Shown piece after piece: positions 1-8,404 of a DNA stretch of 26,060 bases (position 1 is its first letter; each line of letters starts with the position of its first letter). Position numbers and translations under genes: made by a program. The DNA is from an uncultured Colwellia sp. GTDB lineage: Bacteria; Pseudomonadota; Gammaproteobacteria; Enterobacterales; Alteromonadaceae. Where the stretch lies: positions 1 through 26,060 of the forward strand of contig CAJWBY010000049.1 in assembly GCA_913020705.1 (NCBI GenBank). Reading direction: 5' to 3'. The notes beneath the pieces were generated by a model, which was not told the origin of the DNA, ran no database searches, and worked only from the letters and a program-made list of their open reading frames with translations.

Positions 1-784
1 TCATCATGGTAGCTTTTAAATGAAGAGATAATAATACACCCTCTTCTTTTGCTTTAGCTGTTTCAGCTTCGTAAAACTCAACTAATGCTGCTTTGCTCAT
101 TACAGCAGCATCTATAATTTCTTTGTCTAATAAAGGTAAGTGTTCTTTCAATAACGTAACATCACCATTTTCTGCAACAAATTCAATTTTAACATTGGTT
201 GCTGCAGTTAGTGTTGTAGATTTTTCACTTCCGTAAAAGTCACCAGCAGACATGTGAGCAACATGTGATTTAGATTCTTTTGACCAAGCCCCCATAGAAT
301 GTGGGTTTTTGCGAGCATATTGCTTAACTGAACCTGGAGCACGACGGTCTGAGTTACCTTCACGTAAAACAGGGTTAACAGCAGAGCCTAAAACTTTTGC
401 ATACGTTAACTTGATTGACTGTTCTGCTTCATTTTGAGGTTCAGCTGGAAAATCAGGTAAATTATAACCTTTCGCTTGAAGCTCTTTAATAACCGCTTCT
501 AATTGTGGGATTGAAGCAGAAACATTAGGTAATTTTATAATGTTAGCTTCTGGGGTTTTAGCTAACATACCTAATTCTGTTAATGCATCACTAACACGCT
601 GTTCAGCAGTTAAGTATTTTGGAAAGTTAGCTAATACACGTGCAGCAAGTGAAATATCACGTGTTTCAACATTTATGCCTGACGACGCTGTGAATGCTTG
701 AATAATTGGTAATAAAGAGTGAGTCGCCAAAGCTGGCGCTTCATCGGTAATCGTATAAATTATTTTTGTTGAATCTGAGCTCAT
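1..784 (-). CDS. icd: Monomeric NADP-dependent isocitrate dehydrogenase, N-terminal part (runs off the left edge)
   Basis: Oxidative decarboxylation of isocitrate to 2-oxoglutarate in the TCA cycle, cytoplasmic. I translated the minus strand from an ATG at 784 (preceded by AGGAAAG) and obtained 261 open codons to the window edge; the family is about 740 residues, so only the first third is here. The stretch at residues 131-150 ([20 protein letters not shown]) is the hallmark of the monomeric IDH family. Ser134, Asn137, Arg141 and Arg147 fall two residues after the isocitrate-binding Ser132, Asn135, Arg139 and Arg145 known from the Azotobacter enzyme. The next signature, KNPHSMGAW, follows. 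The dimeric IDH family looks quite different, so the assignment is firm. It is not functionally linked to the nucleoside genes to its right. Confidence 0.95.
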   Translation of the reverse strand, partial: MSSDSTKIIYTITDEAPALATHSLLPIIQAFTASSGINVETRDISLAARVLANFPKYLTAEQRVSDALTELGMLAKTPEANIIKLPNVSASIPQLEAVIKELQAKGYNLPDFPAEPQNEAEQSIKLTYAKVLGSAVNPVLREGNSDRRAPGSVKQYARKNPHSMGAWSKESKSHVAHMSAGDFYGSEKSTTLTAATNVKIEFVAENGDVTLLKEHLPLLDKEIIDAAVMSKAALVEFYEAETAKAKEEGVLLSLHLKATMM

Positions 785-1140
785 CTACTTTCCTATTTCT
801 TATCTGCTAATTGTCTAATAAAGTGAATACTTATGCGAAATCGCAAACTAGCTTCACTCTACTAATATTAATTTTTCCGCGAGAACCTTAAAGCGTTTAC
901 AAAGGTTATTTTTAATATTCGCGGTATTATTCGTCTGAATTAAACCAGACATAAAAAACCAGTGGGTACACCACTGGTTAACCTGCGTATTATAAACCTT
1001 CAAGTTAGTTTCGTAAACAATATGGGCATAATTACAAATAACTAATTATGAATTTAAATTGATTAATTACACAAAAGGTCTATTCAAGAGGATAAAGCAT
1101 TTAAATTTAGGCAATATCATAATTTAGATGCTCGTTTTAT
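785..1140. other. Intergenic region upstream of icd
   Basis: No coding sequence is visible in these 356 bases. They hold the upstream region of icd, an imperfect dyad at 822-858 (AGTGAA/TTCACT outside, TGCGA/TCGCA inside), a second pair of nested inverted repeats at 877-924 (CCGCGA/TCGCGG outside, AACCTT/AAGGTT inside), and a terminator-like hairpin at 951-979. The remainder is AT-rich with nothing recognisable. Confidence 0.6.
951..979 (-). terminator. Rho-independent terminator of the phosphoribosyltransferase-propeller operon
   Basis: A perfect 9-bp stem, AACCAGTGG (957-965) and CCACTGGTT (971-979), with a 5-base loop. Read on the minus strand it is followed by GGTTTTTTAT, a usable U-tract. 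It lies about 160 bases after the stop of the propeller gene and before icd, which fits termination of the minus-strand operon. Confidence 0.75.
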
Positions 1141-2247
1141 TTATTCAAACCATTGTTTAGATATAGGTAATGAAAATAAAAGAGGCGAGAAACTCTCATA
1201 TTTATGACGATTGGATTCACATTTTACGTTTTCTATATAATGAGCTTTCCATGGATCATTAATCAACCAAATTTTATCTCTTGTAACTGCAACACCTTCT
1301 AGTGAAGAATTACCTATAAGTTCCCATTCCTTGCATTGACCGTCATGACTTTTGACGGGAGCTAGAAATTCCATTGAAATAACTTTTGTTGGTTTTTCAT
1401 TGGCTAAATCTATGATCCATAATTGGTTGTCATTACGTGCTGCTGCTGCGATATAACCAGGGTGATTATCAACAGATATGTAATCCATACCATTTATTGG
1501 GTGTCTGCCATTATTAAATGATGGTAAAACAACGTTAGTATCAACGACTGGAGCAAATTCATCAGAAGCCCAAAACTTATCGTTTAGCGGTAATGAGAAA
1601 ATACGAGCATGGCCTTTACTGTCTTTTTCTAAACCTAAATATAAAGTATTGTTTTTACCGTATGCCAACCCCTCAATGCCGTCATTAGCAAAATCTCCAA
1701 TAGCATAAGAAGCAGAAAATTGAAGAGGCCTTACGTGTGTCATTGATAAAACATTATTTTTGTCAATTTCTAGCCTAACGATAAGTGACGGATATTTTGT
1801 CGACCCCGTATTTTGAAAACGTTTTTGACATGATGCTGTAAGTTGAACACCGTCACGCGCATCTTCTGTAACAATAATAAATACATTATCGTTATTGGGA
1901 TCAATAGCTAATGCTTCAAAGTCAGGTTTATCAGCTAAGTATGGATAAAAACAACTTGCTTTAATCTCATCTGACATTGTCATTTCTAACGAATGGTCTG
2001 CAACGATAGCGTTAGAGGGATCGATAATGTGTAACTGTTTTTGCTGCGATTCATGTGCTGAACGATCAGACAACGAGAGTAATTTTCCTCTCCATAATTT
2101 TAATGCTGAGGTTTGAGGATCTAACATAACTTTACCGTTAGTTTCTACAAGCCATTTTCCTTTCAAAGTAACCTGCTGTTGTATATTATCATTCGCAAGT
2201 GTACAAGTAGCACAGAGATAAGCCGCTAAAAATGGTAACAATTTCAT
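1141..2247 (-). CDS. Exported beta-propeller protein of the phytase-like/esterase-like type
   Basis: A 368-residue protein of unproven function. Residues 1-19 form a signal peptide (MKLLPFLAAYLCATCTLAN), so it should act in the periplasm or outside. Three similar blade motifs, DFEALAID (109-116), GIEGLAYG (190-197) and SLEGVAVT (315-322), each with a Glu before a hydrophobic strand, are typical of the esterase-like-activity-of-phytase and SdiA-regulated propeller families. The four Cys outside the signal peptide (99, 140, 305, 343) may form disulfides. The gene starts 17 bases after the phosphoribosyltransferase stop and should share its transcript, which starts at an operator of the RutR type. 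Context suggests a role in handling phosphorylated nucleic-acid breakdown products, but the sequence does not prove any activity. An alternative is a sensor or adhesion propeller. Confidence 0.7.
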   Translation of the reverse strand: MKLLPFLAAYLCATCTLANDNIQQQVTLKGKWLVETNGKVMLDPQTSALKLWRGKLLSLSDRSAHESQQKQLHIIDPSNAIVADHSLEMTMSDEIKASCFYPYLADKPDFEALAIDPNNDNVFIIVTEDARDGVQLTASCQKRFQNTGSTKYPSLIVRLEIDKNNVLSMTHVRPLQFSASYAIGDFANDGIEGLAYGKNNTLYLGLEKDSKGHARIFSLPLNDKFWASDEFAPVVDTNVVLPSFNNGRHPINGMDYISVDNHPGYIAAAARNDNQLWIIDLANEKPTKVISMEFLAPVKSHDGQCKEWELIGNSSLEGVAVTRDKIWLINDPWKAHYIENVKCESNRHKYESFSPLLFSLPISKQWFE

Positions 2248-2264
2248 TATCGATTCACCGCTAA

Positions 2265-2822
2265 TTATTTTAAAAGGTGCAAAATATTAACTAAATCTGA
2301 TTTACCTTCAGCAATTTCTTCTTGGGTTAATCCTGATATCTCATGAGGAAATACCAACCATTCATTTGACTCATGAACAAAATAATCAGGTTTAATATCA
2401 ACCACGTTATTTGTTGGCTTATACCAAGGACAAGCTATACGCACGTCAGTAGGCATATTGTTTCGTGAAAGCTTCTTAAGTTGTTTAATCAAAGCGTCTA
2501 TACTTCTGCCTGAGTCAAAAACATCATCAACGATTAATAAGCCATCATCAGCATTTGCATTCTCAATAATGTAATGCAATCCATGAACTTTAATCTCTTT
2601 ACTTTGCTGATTAATACCGTAATAAGATGAGGTACGAACAGCGATATGATCAGTTTCAACATTTTTAAAATCAAAATATTCTTGAACTGCGATTCCAACA
2701 GGAGCCCCACCACGCCATATACCAATAATAAATTGTGGTCTGAATCCATCTTCAAAAACTTGTGCTGCAAGTCTAAAAGAATCTTCTAATAAATCTTGTG
2801 CTGTGATAAATTTTTTATTCAT
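2265..2822 (-). CDS. Purine-type phosphoribosyltransferase (hypoxanthine/xanthine-guanine class)
   Basis: A type I phosphoribosyltransferase of 185 residues, expected to join a base with PRPP to give a nucleotide. The PRPP-binding loop is clear at residues 95-108 (LLIVDDVFDSGRSI, with the Asp-Asp pair). The pyrophosphate loop region at 36-41 reads WRGGAP. It lacks the longer flexible loop and C-terminal hood of typical Hpt, and resembles small xanthine/guanine or archaeal-type purine PRTs, so the exact base is open. Its start has no strong ribosome binding site. It is the first gene of a two-gene operon with the propeller protein and has an excellent promoter (TTAACC-17-TATAAT) overlapping a RutR-type operator. 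Salvage of purine bases released by DeoD is the natural role in this context. Confidence 0.85.
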   Translation of the reverse strand: MNKKFITAQDLLEDSFRLAAQVFEDGFRPQFIIGIWRGGAPVGIAVQEYFDFKNVETDHIAVRTSSYYGINQQSKEIKVHGLHYIIENANADDGLLIVDDVFDSGRSIDALIKQLKKLSRNNMPTDVRIACPWYKPTNNVVDIKPDYFVHESNEWLVFPHEISGLTQEEIAEGKSDLVNILHLLK

Positions 2823-2862
2823 AGTGGTTGTTTCTTACTGTAAAAATAGTGTAATGTTGCAA

Positions 2863-2891
2863 ATTATATCAATTCTTGACCGAATGGTTAA
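2863..2891 (-). promoter_or_regulatory. Sigma-70 promoter of the phosphoribosyltransferase operon
   Basis: On the minus strand: -35 TTAACC (2886-2891), a 17-base spacer, and a perfect -10 TATAAT (2863-2868). The -35 is one half of the palindromic operator at 2876-2891, so a bound repressor would block polymerase. The predicted leader is roughly 35 bases. Confidence 0.7.
2876..2891. promoter_or_regulatory. RutR-type operator between the phosphoribosyltransferase and EEP genes
   Basis: TTGACCGAATGGTTAA, an imperfect palindrome matching the known Escherichia coli RutR consensus TTGACCA-NN-TGGTCAA at 12 of 14 defined positions. It is centred between two divergent genes, 54 bases before the phosphoribosyltransferase start and 76 before the EEP start, so it may control both. 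Flanking C and G extend the symmetry by one base pair. Confidence 0.75.
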
Positions 2892-2967
2892 GTAAATTAT
2901 TCAGTGAATTCAATTTTATTATTTACCTGTGCTCAAACTACAATGAGTTTAACTAAGAGAAGTATTA

Positions 2968-3873
2968 ATGCAAAAACCAATATTAACAACTGCTAGTTTA
3001 CTATTTAGCTTAATGTATGCTTCACCGAGTTACTCTCAAGAACTAAAAGTGGCTTCATGGAATATAGCTTGGTTAGGTTCACATGAATATAATGAACGAA
3101 AGCCTACTGACTATAAACAACTGGCAGTGTATGCCAAACAGCTTGATGCCGATGTAATTGCACTTCAAGAAGTTGAAAATGGACAATGGGCTCAGAAAGT
3201 TTTTGGTAACGAATACGACTTCTACTTTTCTACAAAAGATTGGGTACAACGAGTTGGTGTAGCTGTTAGAAAATCTGCGGGTTTAACGGTTATTGCTAAA
3301 GAATATAAAGATCTAGATGTTACACGTGTAAGACATGGAATGGATTTAACCTTATCTAGAAATGGTAAAGAATTGAAACTCCTTGCAGTACATTTGAAAT
3401 CTGGCTGTTTTACTGACCCGCTTGATAGTAAAAGTGTATCTATGATGCCAAGTGTTTCAGAAAAAGATGTTAAACGTAAACAAGCATGTTCTACTCTCAG
3501 TAAACAAATAGAACCGCTTGAGCGTTGGGTAGACAAACAAGCAAAAGAAAATAAAGCTTTTGTTGTACTTGGTGATTTTAATCGTCGTTTCTCTCAAGAC
3601 ATCTCAAATAAATATGCTGAAGATCAAGGTTTGTGGCAAGCGTTAGATGACGAAGGTAATGAAACCCTTTGGACACCTACTGCAACGAAGAACTCTGATT
3701 GTTGGGGGGGATATTATAAAGATTACATAGATCATATTGTTTTTAACCCAAGCGCTAAAAGCATGTATCTTGACGATTCATTCGAACAGCTAGTCTTTAA
3801 AGAAAAATACACCAAAGAACTTTCACGCTCTTTAACTGATCACTGCCCTATTTCGGTTAAATTAGCTCTCTAA
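2968..3873 (+). CDS. Exported endonuclease/exonuclease/phosphatase (EEP) family protein
   Basis: A 301-residue metal-dependent phosphoesterase of the DNase I/exonuclease III fold. Residues 1-23 are a signal peptide (ends SPSYSQ). All the fold's active-site blocks are present in order: Asn32 (WNIAW), Glu68 (ALQEVE), His142 (VHLKSGCF), Asp203 and Asn205 (GDFN), Asp255-His256 (YIDHIV) and the terminal Asp291-His292 (LTDHCP). It should therefore be active outside the cytoplasm, plausibly as a nuclease that makes nucleotides from external DNA or RNA; the substrate cannot be read from sequence. Three Cys (147, 174, 246) besides that at 293 suggest disulfides. AAGAGAAG provides the ribosome binding site. 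It is divergent from the phosphoribosyltransferase across a RutR-type operator. Confidence 0.85.
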   Translation: MQKPILTTASLLFSLMYASPSYSQELKVASWNIAWLGSHEYNERKPTDYKQLAVYAKQLDADVIALQEVENGQWAQKVFGNEYDFYFSTKDWVQRVGVAVRKSAGLTVIAKEYKDLDVTRVRHGMDLTLSRNGKELKLLAVHLKSGCFTDPLDSKSVSMMPSVSEKDVKRKQACSTLSKQIEPLERWVDKQAKENKAFVVLGDFNRRFSQDISNKYAEDQGLWQALDDEGNETLWTPTATKNSDCWGGYYKDYIDHIVFNPSAKSMYLDDSFEQLVFKEKYTKELSRSLTDHCPISVKLAL

Positions 3874-3935
3874 CTGGGCTTTAATCAACAAAGCACAAAA
3901 ATAATTTTAAGCTAAAATAAATAATAGGCATATAC

Positions 3936-3962
3936 AGTTGCTAGTTTTTTCTACTAGCAACT
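3936..3962. repeat. Perfect hairpin between the EEP gene and the adenosine deaminase gene
   Basis: AGTTGCTAGT (3936-3945) pairs perfectly with ACTAGCAACT (3953-3962) around a 7-base loop TTTTTCT. No U-run follows on the plus strand, so it is not a classic terminator. It ends 28 bases before the deaminase start and may act on mRNA processing, attenuation or stability. Confidence 0.55.
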
Positions 3963-3990
3963 CATTACATTCTCAGGACATTATTCTCCC

Positions 3991-4986
3991 ATGCATAACA
4001 AGCAACTCCCTCTTATCGATCTTCATCGTCATTTAGATGGCAACATTCGACCTAAAACTGTTTGGCAATTAGCCAAACAGAACAACATACAATTACCTGA
4101 ATCGAACTTTGAAGACTTTTTACCTCATATTAAGATAACGAATAATGAAGCAGATCTTTTAGCTTTTTTAAAGAAGTTAGATTGGGGAGTCAAAGTACTT
4201 TCTTCTTTAGATGACGTTGTGCGTATCGGATATGAAAATGTTGAAGATGCTTATCTTGCTAATATTGATTATGCAGAATTAAGGTTTTCACCTTTCTATA
4301 TTGCGATGACTCATCAACTTCCTATTGAAGGTGTCGTTGAAGCCATCATTGAAGGAATTAAACAAGGGTGTAAAAAATATCCAACAAAGATTAATTTGAT
4401 TGGCATTCTTAGCCGTACATTCGGTGTAGAAAATTGCGAAATAGAACTGAATGCAATATTAGCGCATAAAGATAATATTACAGCGATAGATTTGGCGGGT
4501 GATGAGTATAACTTCCCAGGTAACTTATTCGAACGTCACTTTAAAAAGGCATCAGATGCTGGTTTACAAATAACAGTTCATGCAGGAGAAGCCGCTGGGC
4601 CAGAGAGTGTTTGGCATGCCATAGAAAAACTTGGGGCAACAAGAATTGGCCACGGCGTAGCTTGTGTTAAAGATCAAAAGCTCATGGATTATATGCTTAA
4701 ACATGGAATAGGCATTGAGTCATGCCTTACATCAAATTATCAAACAGGCACTATTAAAGACTTGAGCAACCATCCTATTAAAACATTTTTAGCAAATGGA
4801 CTTAATGTTTGCCTAAATACTGATGACCCAGCGGTTGAAAATATTGAACTTAAAGATGAATTTAATCTTGCGTCCAATTTACTTAAACTCAGTGAAAAAC
4901 AAATTACCCAATTACAACATAATGCTATCGACATGAGTTTCTTATCGGATAGAGAAAAAGAAAGTTTACGACAGCTAAAAAAATAA
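3991..4986 (+). CDS. add: Adenosine deaminase
   Basis: Deaminates adenosine and deoxyadenosine to inosine and deoxyinosine, in the cytoplasm. The 331-residue length is normal for bacterial Add. The metal and catalytic residues of the amidohydrolase fold are all visible: His12 and His14 (DLHRHLDG), the DLAGDE block at 168-172, His197 and Glu200 (VHAGE), His221 (RIGHGV) and Asp278-Asp279 (NTDDP). The start is the ATG at 3991, giving the HxH motif at the usual place; the ribosome binding site (CAGGA, 3973-3977) is rather far upstream. Adenine deaminase is the alternative in this family, but the LHRHLDGNIRP block and the surrounding nucleoside genes favour adenosine. The product feeds DeoD, whose gene follows after 194 bases. 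Confidence 0.92.
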   Translation: MHNKQLPLIDLHRHLDGNIRPKTVWQLAKQNNIQLPESNFEDFLPHIKITNNEADLLAFLKKLDWGVKVLSSLDDVVRIGYENVEDAYLANIDYAELRFSPFYIAMTHQLPIEGVVEAIIEGIKQGCKKYPTKINLIGILSRTFGVENCEIELNAILAHKDNITAIDLAGDEYNFPGNLFERHFKKASDAGLQITVHAGEAAGPESVWHAIEKLGATRIGHGVACVKDQKLMDYMLKHGIGIESCLTSNYQTGTIKDLSNHPIKTFLANGLNVCLNTDDPAVENIELKDEFNLASNLLKLSEKQITQLQHNAIDMSFLSDREKESLRQLKK

Positions 4987-5180
4987 AAGAATTGAGGTAA
5001 GTTATTAATAGATAATTGATCGCTACTTCACTTAGTATTATTATAAGCACATTAATTTTTAAGCGATAAAAAATATCGCTAAAAACAAATTTTCAGTAAA
5101 AAATCCTTGATAGCAGTTTGATTTTATCAGCTAGGCTAGAAACTTACTGAGTTACACTTAAAAAATAAAGGATAACTCTT

Positions 5181-5885
5181 ATGCCAACTCCACATATTGA
5201 AGCTCAAGCAGGCGATTTCGCAAAAACAGTATTAATGCCTGGCGATCCACTTAGAGCTAAATACATTGCTGACAATTTTTTAGAGAATGTAAAATGTGTT
5301 ACGCGTGTTCGTAACATGTTTGGCTACACGGGAACTTATAAAGGCAAGCCTATATCTGTTATGGGCTCTGGCATGGGTATTCCAAGCGTTTCTATTTATG
5401 CTACTGAACTTTATAAAGACTACGGCGTTGAGAGTATTATTCGTATTGGTTCTTGTGGAGCCGTTCGAGATGATATTAAAGTACGTGATATTGTAATTGG
5501 TATGGCAGCAAGTACTGACTCTAATGTTAATAGACAACGTTTTCACAATGTTGACTTTGCAGCATGTGCTGATTTTTCACTTTTAAAAAGTGTTGTTGAT
5601 ACGGCTGAACGATTAAATCAAGACGTTCGAGTTGGTAACATCTTTACAGCTGATTTATTTTACACACCGCAACCAGAAATGTTTGCGACAATGGAAAAAT
5701 ATGGGATCTTAGCCGTTGAAATGGAAGCTGCTGGTCTTTATGGTGTAGCCGCGGAATACGGTAAAAAAGCATTAACTGTATTAACGGTAAGCGATCATAT
5801 AAAGACAGGCGAACAAACAACAGCTGATGAACGTGAAACAACCTTTAAAGACATGATGGAATTAACATTAGAAAGCTTAATATAA
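5181..5885 (+). CDS. deoD: Purine nucleoside phosphorylase, DeoD type
   Basis: Phosphorolysis of purine (deoxy)ribonucleosides to free base and (deoxy)ribose-1-phosphate; a cytoplasmic hexamer in this family. The 234 residues start [29 protein letters not shown], as in the E. coli type. Phosphate-binding GDP is at 21-23, RIGSCGA at 88-94, the ribose-binding EMEA at 180-183, and the catalytic Asp205 lies in VSDHIKTGE (Asp204 in E. coli numbering without Met1). A good ribosome binding site, AAAGGA, precedes the ATG. No RutR-type operator is seen before it. A strong terminator follows at 5911-5943. Its product deoxyribose-1-phosphate feeds DeoB and then DeoC, both encoded nearby. Confidence 0.96.
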   Translation: MPTPHIEAQAGDFAKTVLMPGDPLRAKYIADNFLENVKCVTRVRNMFGYTGTYKGKPISVMGSGMGIPSVSIYATELYKDYGVESIIRIGSCGAVRDDIKVRDIVIGMAASTDSNVNRQRFHNVDFAACADFSLLKSVVDTAERLNQDVRVGNIFTADLFYTPQPEMFATMEKYGILAVEMEAAGLYGVAAEYGKKALTVLTVSDHIKTGEQTTADERETTFKDMMELTLESLI

Positions 5886-5910
5886 TGTCTTGACCGTTCA
5901 TCCTGAACAC

Positions 5911-5943
5911 AAAAAGGGGTAGCTTATTGCTACCCCTTTTTTT
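5911..5943. terminator. Bidirectional rho-independent terminator after deoD
   Basis: A perfect 13-bp stem AAAAAGGGGTAGC (5911-5923) / GCTACCCCTTTTT (5929-5941), loop TTATT, with a T-run to 5943 on the plus strand and an A-run on the other side. It separates deoD from the convergent receptor gene. Confidence 0.93.
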
Positions 5944-6000
5944 ATATAAAACTATTAATGAATAATAGTCGAAATTGATTTTTAACGGAACTCAATAATA

Positions 6001-6027
6001 AAAAGGACTCATTAAATGAGTCCTTTT
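6001..6027. terminator. Terminator of the deoB-receptor unit
   Basis: AAAAGGACTCA (6001-6011) pairs with TGAGTCCTTTT (6017-6027) around the loop TTAAA. It lies 29 bases after the receptor stop on the minus strand, where the stem ends in TTTTTATTATT; it is symmetric enough to work from both sides. Confidence 0.85.
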
Positions 6028-6055
6028 ATTCAAAAAATAACTATCTGATTAAGCT

Positions 6056-8320
6056 TTAAAAGAAGTTAGCTTTGAATTCTATGCCGAAGAAACGTGGTTC
6101 ATTGACATATCCTGTTAAGTTATTAAAATCAATTGCACCTGTAAGCTTTTCTTCATTCAGGATATTTCGACTAAAGGCAGCAACTTCATATTCAGCATCG
6201 TCACCATCCCACTCATAACCAACACGTAACCCGCCTTCTAATATTGGGTCACCTGTAAATTCTTTTGACTCATATAAGAAGAAGCTTACTTCGCTACGGT
6301 AAGACCAATCAGTATAAACGTACAACTCACCATCGCCAATTTCTTTAGTCCAACGAGCACTTAAGTTACCAATCCACTCTGGAGATTGTGGTAGTGAGTT
6401 ACCATCAATAATAACTCTGCCATCACTATTTAAAGGATCTGTGATAGTACAATTAGCGCCACACCCTGCAACAGAGATAGTGTCGTCTTGTAATTCAGTG
6501 TGGTTGTAGCTCAAGCTGGCACCAAAAACTAAGTTATCAGTTGCCCAAAGTTCTGAATCTAATTCAAAACCATAACCAACAGCTTTGTCAGCGTTAAGTA
6601 AACTTGCAACATTACCTGTTCCACCCACTGCTGTTAGTTGTTGATCATCAACAACATAATAGAAGACTGAACCGTCAATGCGAGCTGTATTCTCTGCAAA
6701 GGTAGATTTAAAACCGGATTCGATTGATGTTACCAATTCTGATTTAGCCGTTGTGTGTGAAGCAGAAAACAATAAACTACGACCTTGAATACTTGGCGAT
6801 CTGTACCCTTTTGCTAAACGTGCATAAACGTTGACTTCATCATCTACTCGGTAATTAACACTAATATCTCCACTAACTTGTGAATCGTCAACCGTCGCAT
6901 TTTCACTAAAACCAGGTGCACCAAATGGTGATGTTTCTAAAGTACCATCCCAAACGCGTTCGTCATCAGAATAACGAATACCAGCAGTAATGCCCAAATC
7001 ATCTGATATCTCAAAGTCCAATGAAGCAAAAATAGCCCACGCGGTTGTTTCCATATTTTGAACAGCGATACCATTTTGAGCGCCGTCACCAAGAGTATCA
7101 AAACTAAGATTGTGAATCGTTAAGTCTTCATCGAAATAGAAAAAACCGACTTGATAATCAAAATCACCAAGATCATTGCTAGACAATCTCATTTCTTGTG
7201 TAATTTGAGAATGGTCTGGCATTTTAGCGCCAGTCTCTGATGGGAATGGAATGAATCCAGGTCCCATGTAATCACCTAAAAATGACGCACCGTAACCACC
7301 ATCAATGTCACCAACAGAGAACATTTCAGCAGATTCATAGCCCGTTACAGATGTTAACGTATGACTACCCATGTCATAAGATAATTTTAGGCTAGAGCCA
7401 TTCATTTCAATAGTTTGATTATTTCTTAAAGCAGCATCTTGATAAACGACTTCACGATCAAAATCATTAACTAAGTTATTTGTACCTGGCTTAATAATGT
7501 TTGCTCTAAAAACACGAGCATCTGCATCGGCATCTCTAAAGTGATAATTAAACAATGCTGAGAAGTTATCACTTGGTTCCCATAAAAGTTGGATTCTACC
7601 TGCAGTTTCACCGTAACCACCTAGCTCGTCTTCTTTTTCAAAACCTGGAGCCTTATTGTCTATCCAATCATCTCTATCTTGTTGTAATAAAGACACGCGA
7701 GCAGATAACGTATCAGTTAAACCACCGCCCACCGCAAGACGTAAATCTGAAGAACCATAAGTTCCATAAGAAGCTGAGACCGTTGCATCGAAATCTTGTG
7801 TTGGTTTTTTAGATTGAACTTTGATAATACCAGCGGTTGTATTTCGTCCAAATAATGTTCCTTGGGGGCCACGTAATACTTCAACGCGTTCAATATCGAA
7901 CATAGGCATGCCTTTAGTTAAGGCATTCTCTAAAACTACATCATCATAAATTAATGAAACTGGTTGTGAAGCAAGTAAATCGAAATCTGTATTACCTAAA
8001 CCGCGAATATAAAAGCGTGGAAAAGTTCGACCGAATGATGATTCAATTAATAAACTAGGTACTTTTGCAGATAAAGATCTAACGTCCATACCTGAAGAGC
8101 CTAGCACCTCTAATTTCTTTGCGGTGATAGCTGATATTGAAATAGGTACGTCTTTAATATTCTCAGTACGTTTACGAGCAGTTACCTCTATAACTTCGAT
8201 ACCGGTCGTTTTTTCTTTTACGCCTTCTTCAGCAAAAGTACTCGTCGAAATACTTGCAACACTTGCAAGTATTGACGCTTGAACACATAGTGATAGAGCG
8301 CTTTGTTTAAAAATTTTCAT
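6056..8320 (-). CDS. TonB-dependent outer-membrane receptor, candidate nucleoside or nucleotide transporter
   Basis: A 754-residue TonB-dependent receptor. The signal peptide is residues 1-30 (ends STFA). A TonB-box-like segment IEVIEVTARK lies at 41-50. The plug domain follows, with YIRGLG (104-109) and the diagnostic VEVLRGPQGTLFGRNTTAG (146-164). A 22-strand barrel would fill the rest and ends with an aromatic residue (IEFKANFF), as outer-membrane proteins do. Cys-X3-Cys (VAGCGANCT) sits in one predicted extracellular loop. It begins 84 bases after deoB, with CAGGAG as ribosome binding site and no clear promoter of its own, so it is probably cotranscribed with deoB from the operator-controlled promoter. 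This argues for nucleosides, nucleotides or oligonucleotides as substrate rather than iron, but substrate identity is inference. Confidence 0.88.
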   Translation of the reverse strand: MKIFKQSALSLCVQASILASVASISTSTFAEEGVKEKTTGIEVIEVTARKRTENIKDVPISISAITAKKLEVLGSSGMDVRSLSAKVPSLLIESSFGRTFPRFYIRGLGNTDFDLLASQPVSLIYDDVVLENALTKGMPMFDIERVEVLRGPQGTLFGRNTTAGIIKVQSKKPTQDFDATVSASYGTYGSSDLRLAVGGGLTDTLSARVSLLQQDRDDWIDNKAPGFEKEDELGGYGETAGRIQLLWEPSDNFSALFNYHFRDADADARVFRANIIKPGTNNLVNDFDREVVYQDAALRNNQTIEMNGSSLKLSYDMGSHTLTSVTGYESAEMFSVGDIDGGYGASFLGDYMGPGFIPFPSETGAKMPDHSQITQEMRLSSNDLGDFDYQVGFFYFDEDLTIHNLSFDTLGDGAQNGIAVQNMETTAWAIFASLDFEISDDLGITAGIRYSDDERVWDGTLETSPFGAPGFSENATVDDSQVSGDISVNYRVDDEVNVYARLAKGYRSPSIQGRSLLFSASHTTAKSELVTSIESGFKSTFAENTARIDGSVFYYVVDDQQLTAVGGTGNVASLLNADKAVGYGFELDSELWATDNLVFGASLSYNHTELQDDTISVAGCGANCTITDPLNSDGRVIIDGNSLPQSPEWIGNLSARWTKEIGDGELYVYTDWSYRSEVSFFLYESKEFTGDPILEGGLRVGYEWDGDDAEYEVAAFSRNILNEEKLTGAIDFNNLTGYVNEPRFFGIEFKANFF

Positions 8321-8404
8321 TGTTATCTCCTGAGGGTTATATTTAATTTATTTTTATTTTTATTTTTTTATTAGTGTAGTAGAAATATCACATTGAAAAT
8401 TATA

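Noticed and set aside
5058..5085. AGCGAT/ATCGCT stem between add and deoD
   Set aside because: Six base pairs with a 7-base A-rich loop in AT-rich DNA and no U-tract; too weak for a terminator.
5889..5898. CTTGACCG half-site just after deoD
   Set aside because: No matching second half, and it lies downstream of a gene, before a terminator.
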